Part shown: positions 37,655 to 46,529 of the stretch, piece by piece
How positions within the stretch are numbered: the stretch's first letter is position 1
How the letters are laid out: each line of letters opens with the position of its first letter
DNA from: Haloprofundus halobius
GTDB taxonomy: Archaea; Halobacteriota; Halobacteria; Halobacteriales; Haloferacaceae
DNA: 64,000 bases
Direction of reading: 5' to 3'
Assembly: GCF_020097835.1 (NCBI RefSeq)
Contig: NZ_CP083666.1
Location: forward strand, 2,418,001-2,482,000
Made by a program: the position numbers and the translations under genes
Notes under the pieces: generated by a model
The model's input: the letters and a program-made list of their open reading frames with translations, nothing else
What the model was told of the DNA's origin: nothing
Database searches by the model: none

Positions 37655-39049
37655 ATGGCGACTAAACCAACGAGAGACGAAGCGGACTACGAAACGCTAA
37701 CGCAGAGCGTCCACGGCGAAGTACTCCGACCCGGGGACGACGAGTACGACGACGCCCGGTCGGTCTGGAACGCGATGATCGACCGAAAGCCGGCCGTCGC
37801 CGTCCGGCCCAGCGGAGCGGCCGACGTGATGACAGCAGTTGCGTTCGCCCGCACCCACGACCTCGACTTGGCCGTCAAGGGCGGCGGACACAACGTGGCG
37901 GGGAGCGCAGTCTGCGACGACGGACTCGTCATCGATCTCTCTTCGATGTCGTCGGTTCGAGTGGACCCGGCGTCACGAACCGCCCGCGTCGGACCGGGCG
38001 CGACGATGGCGGACCTCGACCACGAGACGCAGGCGTTCGGCCTTGCCACGCCCGGGGGCGTCATCTCGACGACCGGCGTCGCCGGGGTCACGCTCGGCGG
38101 CGGAATGGGTTGGCTCAGCCGCAAGTACGGGCTGAGCGTCGACAACCTCCGGTCGGTCGACCTCGTCACCGCCGACGGCGAGCTAGTGCGGGCGAGCGAG
38201 GACGAGAACTCCGAGCTCTTCTGGGCGGTCCGCGGCGGGAGCGGGAACTTCGGCGTCGTCACCTCCTTCGAGTTCGAACTCCACGAGGTCGGCCCCGAGG
38301 TACTGTTCGGACCGATCGTCTACGACTACGAGGACGCACCCGACGTGCTCTCGCACTACGACAGATTCGCCGTCGATGCGCCGCGCGAGTGCAACGTGTG
38401 GGTGAACAGCGTGACCGCGCCGCCGCTCCCGTTTCTCCCCGAGGACGTCCACGGAACCACGGTGCTGATACTTTTAGCCTGTTACGTCGGCGACTTCGAG
38501 GCGGGTGAAGCGGTGCTCGAACCGCTTCGCGAGTACGGCGACCCGATCATCGACGCCGTCGCACCGACGCCCTACGTGGAGGTCCAGAGCAGTCTGGACG
38601 AACTCTACGCGGCGGGCGCTCGAAACTACTGGAAGGCGGCCAACTTCACGGAACTCACCGAGCGCACGGTAGACACCATGGTCGAGTACGCCGGTCGCCT
38701 CCCGACGCCGCAGTCGGAGATTCTCATCCACCAGGTCGGCGGGGCGATCAACGACGTCGCGTCGGACGCGACCGCCTACCCGCACCGGGACGCCGAGTTC
38801 GTCGTGAACGTCGCCGCTCGCTGGGAGGAGCCGTCGAAAGACGACGAGTGCGTCGCGTGGGTGCGGAAGTGTCACGACGCCCTCGCCGAGGAGGCGATCG
38901 ACGGGACGTACGTGAACTTCGAGGGCGACCGCGGGGGACGCGAACGCGACGCCTACGGGAGGAACTACGACCGACTCGCCGAAACGAAAACCCGGTACGA
39001 CCCGCAGAACGTCTTCCGGTCGACGCAGAACGTGAAGCCGGCGGACTAG
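37655..39049 (+). CDS. FAD-linked oxidoreductase (BBE-like)
   Basis: A 464-residue protein of the berberine-bridge type. The FAD_binding_4 domain (about 45-185) has VKGGGHNVAGSAV, whose His is the usual 8-alpha-histidyl FAD attachment, and GVAGVTLGGGMGWLSRKYGLSVDN; the second Cys linkage of plant BBE enzymes is absent. The C-terminal BBE motif is YVNFEGDRG...YGRNYDRLAETKTRYDPQNVFR. Family members oxidise alcohols or sugars using O2. The substrate is unknown. It is divergent from M32 copy B. Confidence 0.92.
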   Translation: MATKPTRDEADYETLTQSVHGEVLRPGDDEYDDARSVWNAMIDRKPAVAVRPSGAADVMTAVAFARTHDLDLAVKGGGHNVAGSAVCDDGLVIDLSSMSSVRVDPASRTARVGPGATMADLDHETQAFGLATPGGVISTTGVAGVTLGGGMGWLSRKYGLSVDNLRSVDLVTADGELVRASEDENSELFWAVRGGSGNFGVVTSFEFELHEVGPEVLFGPIVYDYEDAPDVLSHYDRFAVDAPRECNVWVNSVTAPPLPFLPEDVHGTTVLILLACYVGDFEAGEAVLEPLREYGDPIIDAVAPTPYVEVQSSLDELYAAGARNYWKAANFTELTERTVDTMVEYAGRLPTPQSEILIHQVGGAINDVASDATAYPHRDAEFVVNVAARWEEPSKDDECVAWVRKCHDALAEEAIDGTYVNFEGDRGGRERDAYGRNYDRLAETKTRYDPQNVFRSTQNVKPAD

Positions 39050-39170
39050 AGGCGTACGCGACGCGGAGCGGTCGCCTCTCCGTGATGCAGCCTTCGCCGT
39101 ACCCGTCGGCCCACGTTCACTTTCACTCCGCCTGGCTCGGATTGATGACGCTTGTCTGAGACGATAGCGT

Positions 39171-39914
39171 ATGTTCGAAGCAGTCGTGAGCGCCGACACG
39201 CTCTCGGAGACGCTCGCCCCCGTCGGCACCCTCGTCGACGAGTGTAGAATCCACCTCGACGAAGACGGCCTCCGAATCTCGGCGATGGACCCCGCGACGG
39301 TCGGCGTCGTCGAACTCGACCTCGACGCGAGCGCGTTCGAGTCTTACGAGGCCGACGGTGGCGTCGTCGGCGTCGACGTAGACCGCTTGAACGACGTGGT
39401 CGGGATGGCCGACGCGGGCCAACTCGTCCACCTCGAACTCGACGAGGGGACGCGACAGCTCCGGATTCGAATCGGCGGCCTCGAATACACGCTCGCGCTC
39501 GTCGACCCCGACGCCATTCGACAGGAACCGGACCTCGACACGCTCGATTTGCCCGCCACCGCCGTCGTGGAGGGTCGGCAGTTCGGGCGAGCCATCACGG
39601 CCGCCGAAATGGTCTCGAACCACGTAGCCATCGGCATCGACGAAAGTGGAGAAAACCTGTACGTGGACGCGGAGGGTGACGTAGACACCGTCCGCTACGA
39701 ACTGACTTCGGAGGACCTCGTCGACCTCGAAGTCGCCCCTGCACACTCGCTGTTCTCGCTCGACTACCTCGCCGACATGAATCGGGTGGTTCCGAGCGAC
39801 GCAGCGGTGACGCTCGAACTCGGCGAGGAGTTCCCGATGCGACTGAGTTACGAGTTCGCCGACGGTAGTGGGGCGGTGCTGTACTTCCTCGCGCCGCGGA
39901 TACAGAGTCGGTGA
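39171..39914 (+). CDS. pcn: PCNA, DNA polymerase sliding clamp
   Basis: A 247-residue clamp subunit with two PCNA repeats: the N-terminal domain (FEAVVSADTLSETLAPVGTLVDECRIHLDEDGLRISAMDPATVGVVELDL) and the C-terminal domain (about 120-245) ending SGAVLYFLAPRIQ, the conserved C-terminal tail. It forms a homotrimeric ring that tethers DNA polymerase, ligase and FEN1. The interdomain loop RIGGLEYTLALVDPDAIRQEPDL is typical of halophile PCNA. Strong conservation makes this call firm. Confidence 0.98.
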   Translation: MFEAVVSADTLSETLAPVGTLVDECRIHLDEDGLRISAMDPATVGVVELDLDASAFESYEADGGVVGVDVDRLNDVVGMADAGQLVHLELDEGTRQLRIRIGGLEYTLALVDPDAIRQEPDLDTLDLPATAVVEGRQFGRAITAAEMVSNHVAIGIDESGENLYVDAEGDVDTVRYELTSEDLVDLEVAPAHSLFSLDYLADMNRVVPSDAAVTLELGEEFPMRLSYEFADGSGAVLYFLAPRIQSR

Positions 39915-39934
39915 GCGTTCTGGGGTTCGTTACG

Positions 39935-41044
39935 TCACCCTGACACCGACTCCGCCGCGTTCCGGTAGATACGATAACACCGCTCCAGCACGTCGATTCC
40001 AACACTTTCGGACTTCGTGTGCGCCTCGCCGGGCTCCGACGCGCCGCAGACGACACAGGTCGTTCCGGCTTGCGTCAACCACCCGGCGTCCGTCGCGTGC
40101 GGCTTCGTCACCAACTCCGGTTCACCGTCCTGCGCGTCCCTCGCCGCCTGTAACACGGTATCAGCGAAGTTCTCGTCGTCGCAGTCCATCGGCGGCAGGT
40201 CCTGGTCGACGGTCCACTCGACGCCCTCGATCTCTTCGACGCGCGCCAGTTCGGCGCGGACGCCCGGGACAGTTCGCTCGTCGACGGTAACCTCGCACTC
40301 GTCGGGGATGACGTTCCACGCCGTACCGCCGTCGATGCCGGTGACGGCGACGGTTCCTCTGAGTTGCTCACCGAACACCTCGACCTCGGGGAACTCCAGT
40401 TCGCGCACGACGTCGATGGCGTCCGATGCCCGGTAGATGGCGTTTACTCCCGCCTCGGGTTCGCTGGCGTGCGCCGCCGACCCGCGTGCGACGACGGTGC
40501 TCGCGCGGCGACCTTTGTGTGCGACCACCACGTCGGTGACGCCCGGTTTCGAGTAGTTGGTCGACCCCTCGGCGACGATGGCGTAGTCGGGCGCGAACCC
40601 TGCCTCGATGGCCGCGCGTGCGCCCGTGCCGCCGATTTCCTCGCCGACGAAACTCGCGAAGACGAGTTCGCAACTCGGGTCGGCGTCGCGGAACGCGAGC
40701 ATCGACGCGGCGACCGCACCTTTCATGTCCGCCGCCCCGCGGCCGTACAGCCGTCCGTCGCGCTGTTCGACGACGTACTCCCCACCCTCGTGCTGGGAGG
40801 GTGCGGGCGGGACCACGTCGTGGTGGCCGACGAGCGCCAGCGACAGTGCGTCGTCGCGTCCGGTAGTTGGCTCTCGCCGGGCGATGACGTTCCCCGTGTC
40901 GTCGCGGGTCACCTCACTGTCGGTATGGTCGCGGAGCCACGCCTCGATGGCGTCGCCCGCGGCCGTCTCGTCTTCGTGGCTGGCTATCGAGACGAGTTCC
41001 CGCGTCAGCGTCGTCACGTCGGTCGCGTCGTCCATGTCGTCCAT
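39935..41044 (-). CDS. M20 family zinc peptidase (ArgE/DapE-like)
   Basis: A 369-residue protein. Metal ligands of the di-zinc site are visible: LVGHHDVVP (His, Asp), GRGAADMKG (Asp), VGEEIGGTG with the catalytic Glu pair, VAEGST (Glu) and EAHTKSE (His). The dimerisation lid lies near 180-290. The family removes acyl groups from amino acids; lysine or arginine biosynthesis (DapE/ArgE) is the likely role. Two in-frame ATGs, 41044 and 41035, lie in a repeated ATGGACGAC; the first is about 27 bases after an AATAAGG box. Confidence 0.88.
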   Translation of the reverse strand: MDDMDDATDVTTLTRELVSIASHEDETAAGDAIEAWLRDHTDSEVTRDDTGNVIARREPTTGRDDALSLALVGHHDVVPPAPSQHEGGEYVVEQRDGRLYGRGAADMKGAVAASMLAFRDADPSCELVFASFVGEEIGGTGARAAIEAGFAPDYAIVAEGSTNYSKPGVTDVVVAHKGRRASTVVARGSAAHASEPEAGVNAIYRASDAIDVVRELEFPEVEVFGEQLRGTVAVTGIDGGTAWNVIPDECEVTVDERTVPGVRAELARVEEIEGVEWTVDQDLPPMDCDDENFADTVLQAARDAQDGEPELVTKPHATDAGWLTQAGTTCVVCGASEPGEAHTKSESVGIDVLERCYRIYRNAAESVSG

Positions 41045-41127
41045 GTCGTGCGGTAGCGGGTGACGACGTAATAAGGGGTTGTGTGTGACGGCAAAGCGGC
41101 TAACAGTATGGAGACGAAGGTCCACGT

Positions 41128-41409
41128 ATGGGTGACGAGACCGACCGGGCCGACGAACCGGACGAACGGGAGACGGAGAAAAGCGAAGCGGCGGAAGCGA
41201 CCGGCGAAATCGACCATCCGCCAAGCGAGGAACGCAGCAACTCGCCCGTCGAACAGACGATGATGGACTCCGACGCCGAGACCCAAGACGCCGCGGAAGT
41301 CGAACCGGGTGAACGCGTCGAGGGCGAAGCCGAGGAGGGAGCGGCAGTCGAACCCGGCGATACCGTCGGCGAGGACGACGGCGAGGGGAACGAACCCGAC
41401 GAGGGGTGA
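41128..41409 (+). CDS. Very acidic disordered protein 1
   Basis: A 93-residue protein in which 36 residues are Asp or Glu, with no hydrophobic core, membrane segment or Cys. It contains HPPSEERSNSPVEQTMMDSDAE. The short VEQT-M-D segment recurs in the next gene, hinting at a common origin or binding site. I do not recognise a family. The start is plausible but not supported by a strong TATA box. Confidence 0.6.
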   Translation: MGDETDRADEPDERETEKSEAAEATGEIDHPPSEERSNSPVEQTMMDSDAETQDAAEVEPGERVEGEAEEGAAVEPGDTVGEDDGEGNEPDEG

Positions 41410-41512
41410 CTGCGAGTCGAAAACGTCGAGCGAGACGTTCGGAACTGACTCGCACGACGTTGTAAGAACCAGCATCGTCACTAACTGACTGCTCACCGTC
41501 GATTTTCACGCT

Positions 41513-41812
41513 ATGAGCGACGACAATAGCGACGAGCGTCGGAACGACGAGGAGGAGACACAGGGCGACTACGGCGGCGACGAAGACACCCAGTACGACG
41601 AGGACGACCAGAACCAGTACGGCGGCGACGACGACGATGTCGACGCCGTCGAACAGACCGAGATGCGGATGGGCGACCAGAGCGACGACGAAAGTTCGGA
41701 CGAGTCGGGAGCGCAGGAGGACGAAGACGAAGACGAATACGAAGACGAGGCGTCGAGCGAGGAGTGGGTGGAGTCCGAACACGAGAACCCCGACGACGCA
41801 GAGGACGGCTGA
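41513..41812 (+). CDS. Very acidic disordered protein 2
   Basis: A 99-residue protein with 48 Asp or Glu residues, three Arg and no Lys. It has short repeats (DYGGDEDTQYDEDD, QYGGDDDD; EDEDEDEYEDE) and a VEQTEMRMGDQ segment similar to the VEQTMMDSD of the gene upstream. It is encoded partly by GACGAA-type microsatellite sequence. The stop is one base from the GTG of the DUF2243 gene, so they are probably one operon. No function can be assigned. Confidence 0.65.
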   Translation: MSDDNSDERRNDEEETQGDYGGDEDTQYDEDDQNQYGGDDDDVDAVEQTEMRMGDQSDDESSDESGAQEDEDEDEYEDEASSEEWVESEHENPDDAEDG

Positions 41813-41813
41813 C

Positions 41814-42383
41814 GTGGCCGAATCACAGGAGTCCGGTCGCATCGAGCGACGGAACGGGACCGCAGAACGTCCGGCCCGAATCCAGGCCGGCGTCGAAGAG
41901 ACGACGGACCGGCCGCTGCTCCGCGCGGGTGTCGTGCTGGGCGTCGGTCTCGGCGGCCTCGTCGACGTGCTCGTCTTCCATCTCGTGTTGCAGATGCACC
42001 ATCTCATCTCGGGGTGGGTGCCGCCGACGACGCCGGAAGCACTACAGTTGAATCTCGTCGCCGACGGTCTGTTCTCGATGCTGATGCTCGCCATCATGGC
42101 CGTCGGCTTCTGGATGCTGTGGAAGACGGCCGACAGACCCGACGTGCCGTGGTCCGCCGGGCTCTACGCGGGCGCCGTCGTCGTCGGGATGGCGCTCTTC
42201 AACCTTTACGACGGCACCGTCGACCACTACATCTTGGAGATGCACCACGTGACACAAGGACTCCAGCCGGACGTGTTCGACCTGCTGTGGCTCGTCGGGA
42301 GCGTCGTGTTGCTGGTCGCGGGGTTGCTCGTCGTCCGCGTGGAGCGCAGAGAGGACGGGACGCCGCCGGCCGAGGGGATGTGA
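41814..42383 (+). CDS. DUF2243 membrane protein
   Basis: A 189-residue protein. After a polar N-terminus it has four membrane helices: GVVLGVGLGGLVDVLVFHLVLQMHHL, LFSMLMLAIMAVGFWMLW, LYAGAVVVGMALFNLYDG and VFDLLWLVGSVVLLVAGLLVV. LVFHLVLQMHH and LFNLYDGTVDHYILEMHHV, with paired His residues, are the DUF2243 signature, suggesting a metal or haem site in the membrane. The GTG start at 41814 lies one base after the stop of the acidic-protein gene. Function unknown. Confidence 0.88.
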   Translation: MAESQESGRIERRNGTAERPARIQAGVEETTDRPLLRAGVVLGVGLGGLVDVLVFHLVLQMHHLISGWVPPTTPEALQLNLVADGLFSMLMLAIMAVGFWMLWKTADRPDVPWSAGLYAGAVVVGMALFNLYDGTVDHYILEMHHVTQGLQPDVFDLLWLVGSVVLLVAGLLVVRVERREDGTPPAEGM

Positions 42384-42393
42384 GCGAGTCGGG

Positions 42394-42600
42394 TTAGGGT
42401 GTTTGACTCGCTTCGTGGTCGTCGCCACGCGAACGCAAAGTGGCCGCCGTATCGTTGAGAATCGCGAGGATGGCTATCGTTGCGCCGAGAATCACGATCA
42501 GATCTCCGCGATACGCCCCTAAGTCGAGCAGTTGACGAGAGAGACCGAACGCGATGACGACGATACCGAGTCTGTATCCGTTTGCTTCGAGGGGACCCAT
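42394..42600 (-). CDS. Small two-helix membrane protein
   Basis: A 68-residue protein with two hydrophobic stretches (YRLGIVVIAFGLSRQLLDLG and LIVILGATIAILAILN) and a charged tail. It is convergent with the DUF2243 gene. No family is recognised. The A/T-rich sequence at about 42610-42650 could hold its promoter. The call rests on composition and membrane pattern only. Confidence 0.55.
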   Translation of the reverse strand: MGPLEANGYRLGIVVIAFGLSRQLLDLGAYRGDLIVILGATIAILAILNDTAATLRSRGDDHEASQTP

Positions 42601-42671
42601 CGACTACGTCTGTCTATCCTCACAGCATCAAGCTACTGAAAAATCAAAGCAGTAGTGGACGAGCCCACCGA

Positions 42672-43493
42672 CTACTCGCCGCTCGGACTGTTGTACATCT
42701 CGTCGATCACTTCTTCGAGATCGGGCATCCCGCCGCCGGGTTGCTCCGCACGGAAGGAGAACTCGCCCTTCCCGTCGGGCGACTGGCCCCGCGTCCAGCG
42801 CTGGTCGGGGTCCTCGCGCTGCTCGCGGAACGTGGACATGAAGTCGTAGTTCACGTCCTGATTCTCTTTCTCCTGCGGGAAGCTCGCCGGCACCGGAATG
42901 TGGTCCTCCATCGTTTCCAGGGCCGCGTGCCACTGATTCTGGTGCATCGTGTCGCGGGCGATAAGGTACGACAGCATGTCCTTCATCCCCGGGTCGTCGG
43001 TCATCTCGTACAGTCGCGTCGCGAGCAGACGACCCGTCGACTCCGCCATGACGTTCGCGTACATGTCGGCGGCGAGGTTGCCGGAGGCGACGACGTAGTT
43101 GCCGGAGAACGGGACGCCGTTGCTGTCGACGGGCATCGCGTGCAGCCCCGCCGAGAGCGCCTGTCGAGGCTGGCCGCCGCTCATCATCGCGTCGATGACG
43201 GCGTCGTTCTCGCGGGCCTCCTCGCGCATGTGCTGAGGCGCTCCTTCGAGGTTCTTCGCGACTGCCGTCGCGAGCATCTCGATGTGCCCCAACTCTTCGG
43301 CGGCCGTCTCCATCAACAGGGTCCGGTACTCCTGCTTGTCCGACGGGACGGCGAACGCCTGAAACATGTACTGCAGCGCGACGCGCATCTCGCCCTCCGC
43401 GCCGCCGATGGCCTGCTGAAGCATCTTCGCGAAGTACGGGTCCGGTTCCTCGACTTCGACTTCGTACTGGAGTTCGGGTTCGTGATAGAACAC
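42672..43493 (-). CDS. Manganese catalase
   Basis: A 273-residue di-manganese catalase. Metal ligands visible are Glu in GGAEGEMRVALQY (residue 33 or 35), EELGHIE (Glu, His), Glu in NVMAESTGRL and His in ARDTMHQNQW. The GTG at 43493 gives the family N-terminus FYHEPELQYEVEVEEPDP and lies about 27 bases after an AT-rich GTTTGTTGTTAC, whereas an upstream GTG would add a non-family extension. It disproportionates hydrogen peroxide in the cytoplasm. A disordered C-terminus follows residue 220. Confidence 0.93.
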   Translation of the reverse strand: MFYHEPELQYEVEVEEPDPYFAKMLQQAIGGAEGEMRVALQYMFQAFAVPSDKQEYRTLLMETAAEELGHIEMLATAVAKNLEGAPQHMREEARENDAVIDAMMSGGQPRQALSAGLHAMPVDSNGVPFSGNYVVASGNLAADMYANVMAESTGRLLATRLYEMTDDPGMKDMLSYLIARDTMHQNQWHAALETMEDHIPVPASFPQEKENQDVNYDFMSTFREQREDPDQRWTRGQSPDGKGEFSFRAEQPGGGMPDLEEVIDEMYNSPSGE

Positions 43494-43719
43494 ACGGTGG
43501 GAGCCACGAGCAGTAACAACAAACTGTAGCTTGTACACTCCACGAGTTCGCAGGACGAAATCCGCGGGACGTGAGGAGTTCCGGTGCGGAAGTGGGCCGG
43601 CTTCGCGGCGTTACAACGGCGAGAGTCGGGCGCGGTGATTCAGACTCCGCTGACGACGGAGAGGAGGACGACACCGTCCGCTTAAACACTCTTATGACGC
43701 TCCCGAACGGAGTGGGGAT

Positions 43720-45615
43720 ATGAACATCGTCCCGGACACGAGCGCGGTCATCGACGGCCGCGTGTCCGAACGAGTAGAGAGTGGGGCGTACGACGGCGTC
43801 ACCGTCCTCGTCCCCGAGGCGGTGGTCGGCGAACTGGAGTCGCAGGCCAACGCCGGTTACGACAGCGGGTGGGAGGGGCTCGAAGAGCTACAGAGACTCG
43901 CCGCGTACGTCGACGACGGCACCATCGACGTGGAGTTCGTCGGCCGCCGTCCGTCCGTGGACGAGCAGGACGCCGCCCACGAGGGCGACATCGACGCGCT
44001 CATCCGCGACCTCGCCGACGACCACGGGGCGACGCTGCTGACCAGCGACGTGGTGCAGGCGGAAGTCGGCCGCGCGAAGGGACTCGAAGTCGAGTACGTC
44101 GAACCGCGCATCCGCGGCGGGGAGAGCCTCGCCATCGAGGAGTTCTTCGACGACGAGACGATGAGCGTCCACCTGAAGGCGGGGACGAAGCCCAAAGCCA
44201 AACGCGGCGCGCTCAAGGAGATGCACTACGAGATCATCTCCGACGAGGTGTCCGACGAAGTCCAGATGAAGGAGTGGGCCGACGACATCGAACAGAGCGC
44301 CCGCTCCAGCAACCAGGGCTTCATCGAACTGTCGGAGCCGGGGATGAAGATCGTCCAGTTCCGCAACTACCGCATCGCCGTCGCCCGCCCGCCCTTCTCC
44401 GACGGCATCGAGATTACGGCCGTGCGACCCATCGCGAAGACGAGCCTCGAAGATTACGAGTTCGTCGACGAACTCAAAGACCGTCTGCTCGAACGCCAGC
44501 GCGGCGTCCTCATCTCCGGGTCGCCCGGCGCGGGGAAGTCGACGTTCGCGCAGGCCGTCGCGGAGTTCCTCAACGAGAACGACTACGCGGTCAAGACGAT
44601 GGAGAAACCCCGCGACCTGCAGGTCGGCCCCGAAATCACGCAGTACACCGCCCTCGGCGGCCAGATGGAGAAGACAGCCGATTCCTTACTCCTCGTCCGT
44701 CCCGACTACACCATCTACGACGAGGTGCGCAAGACGAACGACTTCTCCGTCTTCTCGGACATGCGACTGGCGGGCGTCGGCATGGTCGGCGTCGTCCACG
44801 CGACGCGCGCCATCGACGCGCTCCAGCGACTCATCGGTCGGGTCGAACTCGGCATGATTCCGCAGGTCGTCGACACCGTCGTCTACATCGAGGCGGGTGA
44901 GGTCGACACCGTCTACGACGTAACGACGGAGGTCAAGGTCCCGGAGGGCCTCACCGCCGAGGACCTCGCCCGGCCCGTCATTCAGGTGCGGAACTTCGAG
45001 ACCGGACGGCCCGAGTTCGAGATTTACACGTTCAACCGCCAGGTCGTCACCGTGCCGCTGGGCGAAGACGGCGGCGGTCAACGTGAATCGGGCGTCGGTC
45101 GCATCGCCAAACAGGAGATAGAGCGCGAGATTCGCTCTATCGCCCGCGGCCACGTCGATGTCGAGCTGAAAGGGCAGGACCGCGCGGCGGTGTACGTCGA
45201 GGAGGACGACATCTCCTACGTCATCGGGAAGGGCGGCGGCCGCATCACCGACATCGAGGAGCGCCTCGGCATCAGCATCGACGTGCGGACCCACGACGAG
45301 AACCCGAAGATGGGGTCGTCGGCGGGGTCGGCGGGAAACGGTAGCGGCGGTGCGAGCGGCGCGAGCGGCGCAGGCGGCCGCGTCGGCGAACCCGAGGGTG
45401 AGGTCGTGACGCCCGAGATAACCTCGCGGCACATCGTCGTCCGGATGGACGGCCACGTCGGCGAGACGGTAGAGGTCCGCGCCGGCGGCGAGTACCTGTT
45501 CACCGCGACGGTGGGCCGCGGCGGCGACATCCAGGTGTCGCGGGGCAGCGCCATCGCCGACGAGTTAGAGGACGCTATCGACCGGAAGCAGCAGATCACT
45601 GTAGTGCCCGCGTAG
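43720..45615 (+). CDS. PIN-domain ATPase with C-terminal KH domain
   Basis: A 631-residue protein with three parts: an N-terminal PIN nuclease-like domain (1-150; VPDTSAVIDGR, PEAVVGELE, DIDALIRDLA, LLTSDVV), a PilT/VirB11-like RecA ATPase (about 250-440; Walker A SGSPGAGKST near 265, YDEVRKTNDF, VVHATRAIDALQRL), and a KH domain (VIGKGGGRI near 500) with a Gly/Ser-rich linker before a beta-rich C-terminal region. This architecture is conserved in archaea and its role is thought to involve RNA processing. Its TCTTATGAC box lies about 27 bases upstream of the ATG. Confidence 0.93.
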   Translation: MNIVPDTSAVIDGRVSERVESGAYDGVTVLVPEAVVGELESQANAGYDSGWEGLEELQRLAAYVDDGTIDVEFVGRRPSVDEQDAAHEGDIDALIRDLADDHGATLLTSDVVQAEVGRAKGLEVEYVEPRIRGGESLAIEEFFDDETMSVHLKAGTKPKAKRGALKEMHYEIISDEVSDEVQMKEWADDIEQSARSSNQGFIELSEPGMKIVQFRNYRIAVARPPFSDGIEITAVRPIAKTSLEDYEFVDELKDRLLERQRGVLISGSPGAGKSTFAQAVAEFLNENDYAVKTMEKPRDLQVGPEITQYTALGGQMEKTADSLLLVRPDYTIYDEVRKTNDFSVFSDMRLAGVGMVGVVHATRAIDALQRLIGRVELGMIPQVVDTVVYIEAGEVDTVYDVTTEVKVPEGLTAEDLARPVIQVRNFETGRPEFEIYTFNRQVVTVPLGEDGGGQRESGVGRIAKQEIEREIRSIARGHVDVELKGQDRAAVYVEEDDISYVIGKGGGRITDIEERLGISIDVRTHDENPKMGSSAGSAGNGSGGASGASGAGGRVGEPEGEVVTPEITSRHIVVRMDGHVGETVEVRAGGEYLFTATVGRGGDIQVSRGSAIADELEDAIDRKQQITVVPA

Positions 45616-45718
45616 CCGGGTCGGAACCCTCGACACCTCAGTAACGGTGTTCGCGGTCGACAGTCGCTAAAAGCGGAAGATAGTGGGGGAGAAACCGACG
45701 TTCAGCCCGGTTCGCCGA

Positions 45719-46000
45719 TTACTGTTCCGCGGTGCAGGCTTCCGACCCACCGTCGACCGCCGCCTTCGGTTTCTCGGTGAGTTGGTAGAGGTTCTGCCGC
45801 GCGTCGGCGAAGTAGACGTCCTCGTCGACGACGCCGATGCCTTCGAGTCGTTCGAGAGCGTAGCGGACGGTCCGGGCGGAGAGCATCGACTCCTGGACGA
45901 TGCCTTTCTGCGTCAGCGGGCCGTTGTATTCGAGTACTTTGAAAACAAGTTTCGCGCTTGGGGGGAGGTCGTCGAGACTCTCCTGTTCTGTTCCAGCCAT
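45719..46000 (-). CDS. Winged-helix transcriptional regulator
   Basis: A 93-residue protein with a winged helix-turn-helix (about 12-70): SAKLVFKVLEYNGPLTQKGIVQESMLSARTVRYALERLEGIGVVDEDVYF. The recognition helix is SARTVRYALERL. A Lys/Ala-rich tail with one Cys follows. The start ATG at 46000 has CCTTTATGCC on the minus strand about 30 bases upstream, so the longer open frame is rejected. It is divergent from the EMC6-like/RLI operon and could regulate it, by position only. Confidence 0.83.
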   Translation of the reverse strand: MAGTEQESLDDLPPSAKLVFKVLEYNGPLTQKGIVQESMLSARTVRYALERLEGIGVVDEDVYFADARQNLYQLTEKPKAAVDGGSEACTAEQ

Positions 46001-46214
46001 CGTTACGAATCGAAACGGTGCACGGGCATAAAGGTTCATGGAATGGTACGCGTCAACTCGGTGCAACGAGACGCAGCATTGGTGACAATTAGAGTAGAAT
46101 TCCTCGCTCGTGGGTCGTGTGACGTCCGGCTGGCCGCGCTCCGCGCCGGTGAGTCGACGCGGGAGCGACACCCAGAGCGAACGGCTTTTGACGCCTCATA
46201 TCAGACGTTCGGGT

Positions 46215-46529
46215 ATGGCGACCGAAACAGCGACCGGTCTCTCCGGCCACATGCGGGGGGTGACCGTCACGACGCTCGCGTGTCTCGCGGGTATCGGGGC
46301 GGCCGTCGTCTCCGGGATCGTGGTCGGGACGACCGCCGACGACGCCGCGAACTCGCTCTCGTTGCTCGTGTTCGGGGCGTTCGTCCTCGTGCAGTTCCCC
46401 CTGTTGCGCCTCCTCGGCGTCGACATGGACGGGTTCGGCGCGAAAGACTACCTCTACGTCGTGTTCATGACGTTCGCGCTCTGGTTCATCAGCTACACCG
46501 TCTTCCTGAGCACGGGTGTGACGTTCTAA
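46215..46529 (+). CDS. EMC6-like membrane protein
   Basis: A 104-residue protein with three hydrophobic helices (TTLACLAGIGAAVVSGIVVG, LSLLVFGAFVLVQFPLLRLLG, YVVFMTFALWFISYTVFLS) and the conserved FGAKDYLYVVFMTF segment. It matches archaeal relatives of EMC6, a subunit of the eukaryotic ER membrane insertase. Its stop TAA shares a base with the ATG of RLI (TAATG), making the two co-translated. The TATA-like CTTTTGACG is about 27 bases before the ATG. Confidence 0.85.
   Translation: MATETATGLSGHMRGVTVTTLACLAGIGAAVVSGIVVGTTADDAANSLSLLVFGAFVLVQFPLLRLLGVDMDGFGAKDYLYVVFMTFALWFISYTVFLSTGVTF

Noticed and set aside
41513-41812. Acidic gene as mere microsatellite noise
   Set aside because: The GACGAA-type repeats cover only part of it; the frame is intact and closely spaced with DUF2243, so it is kept as a probable gene.
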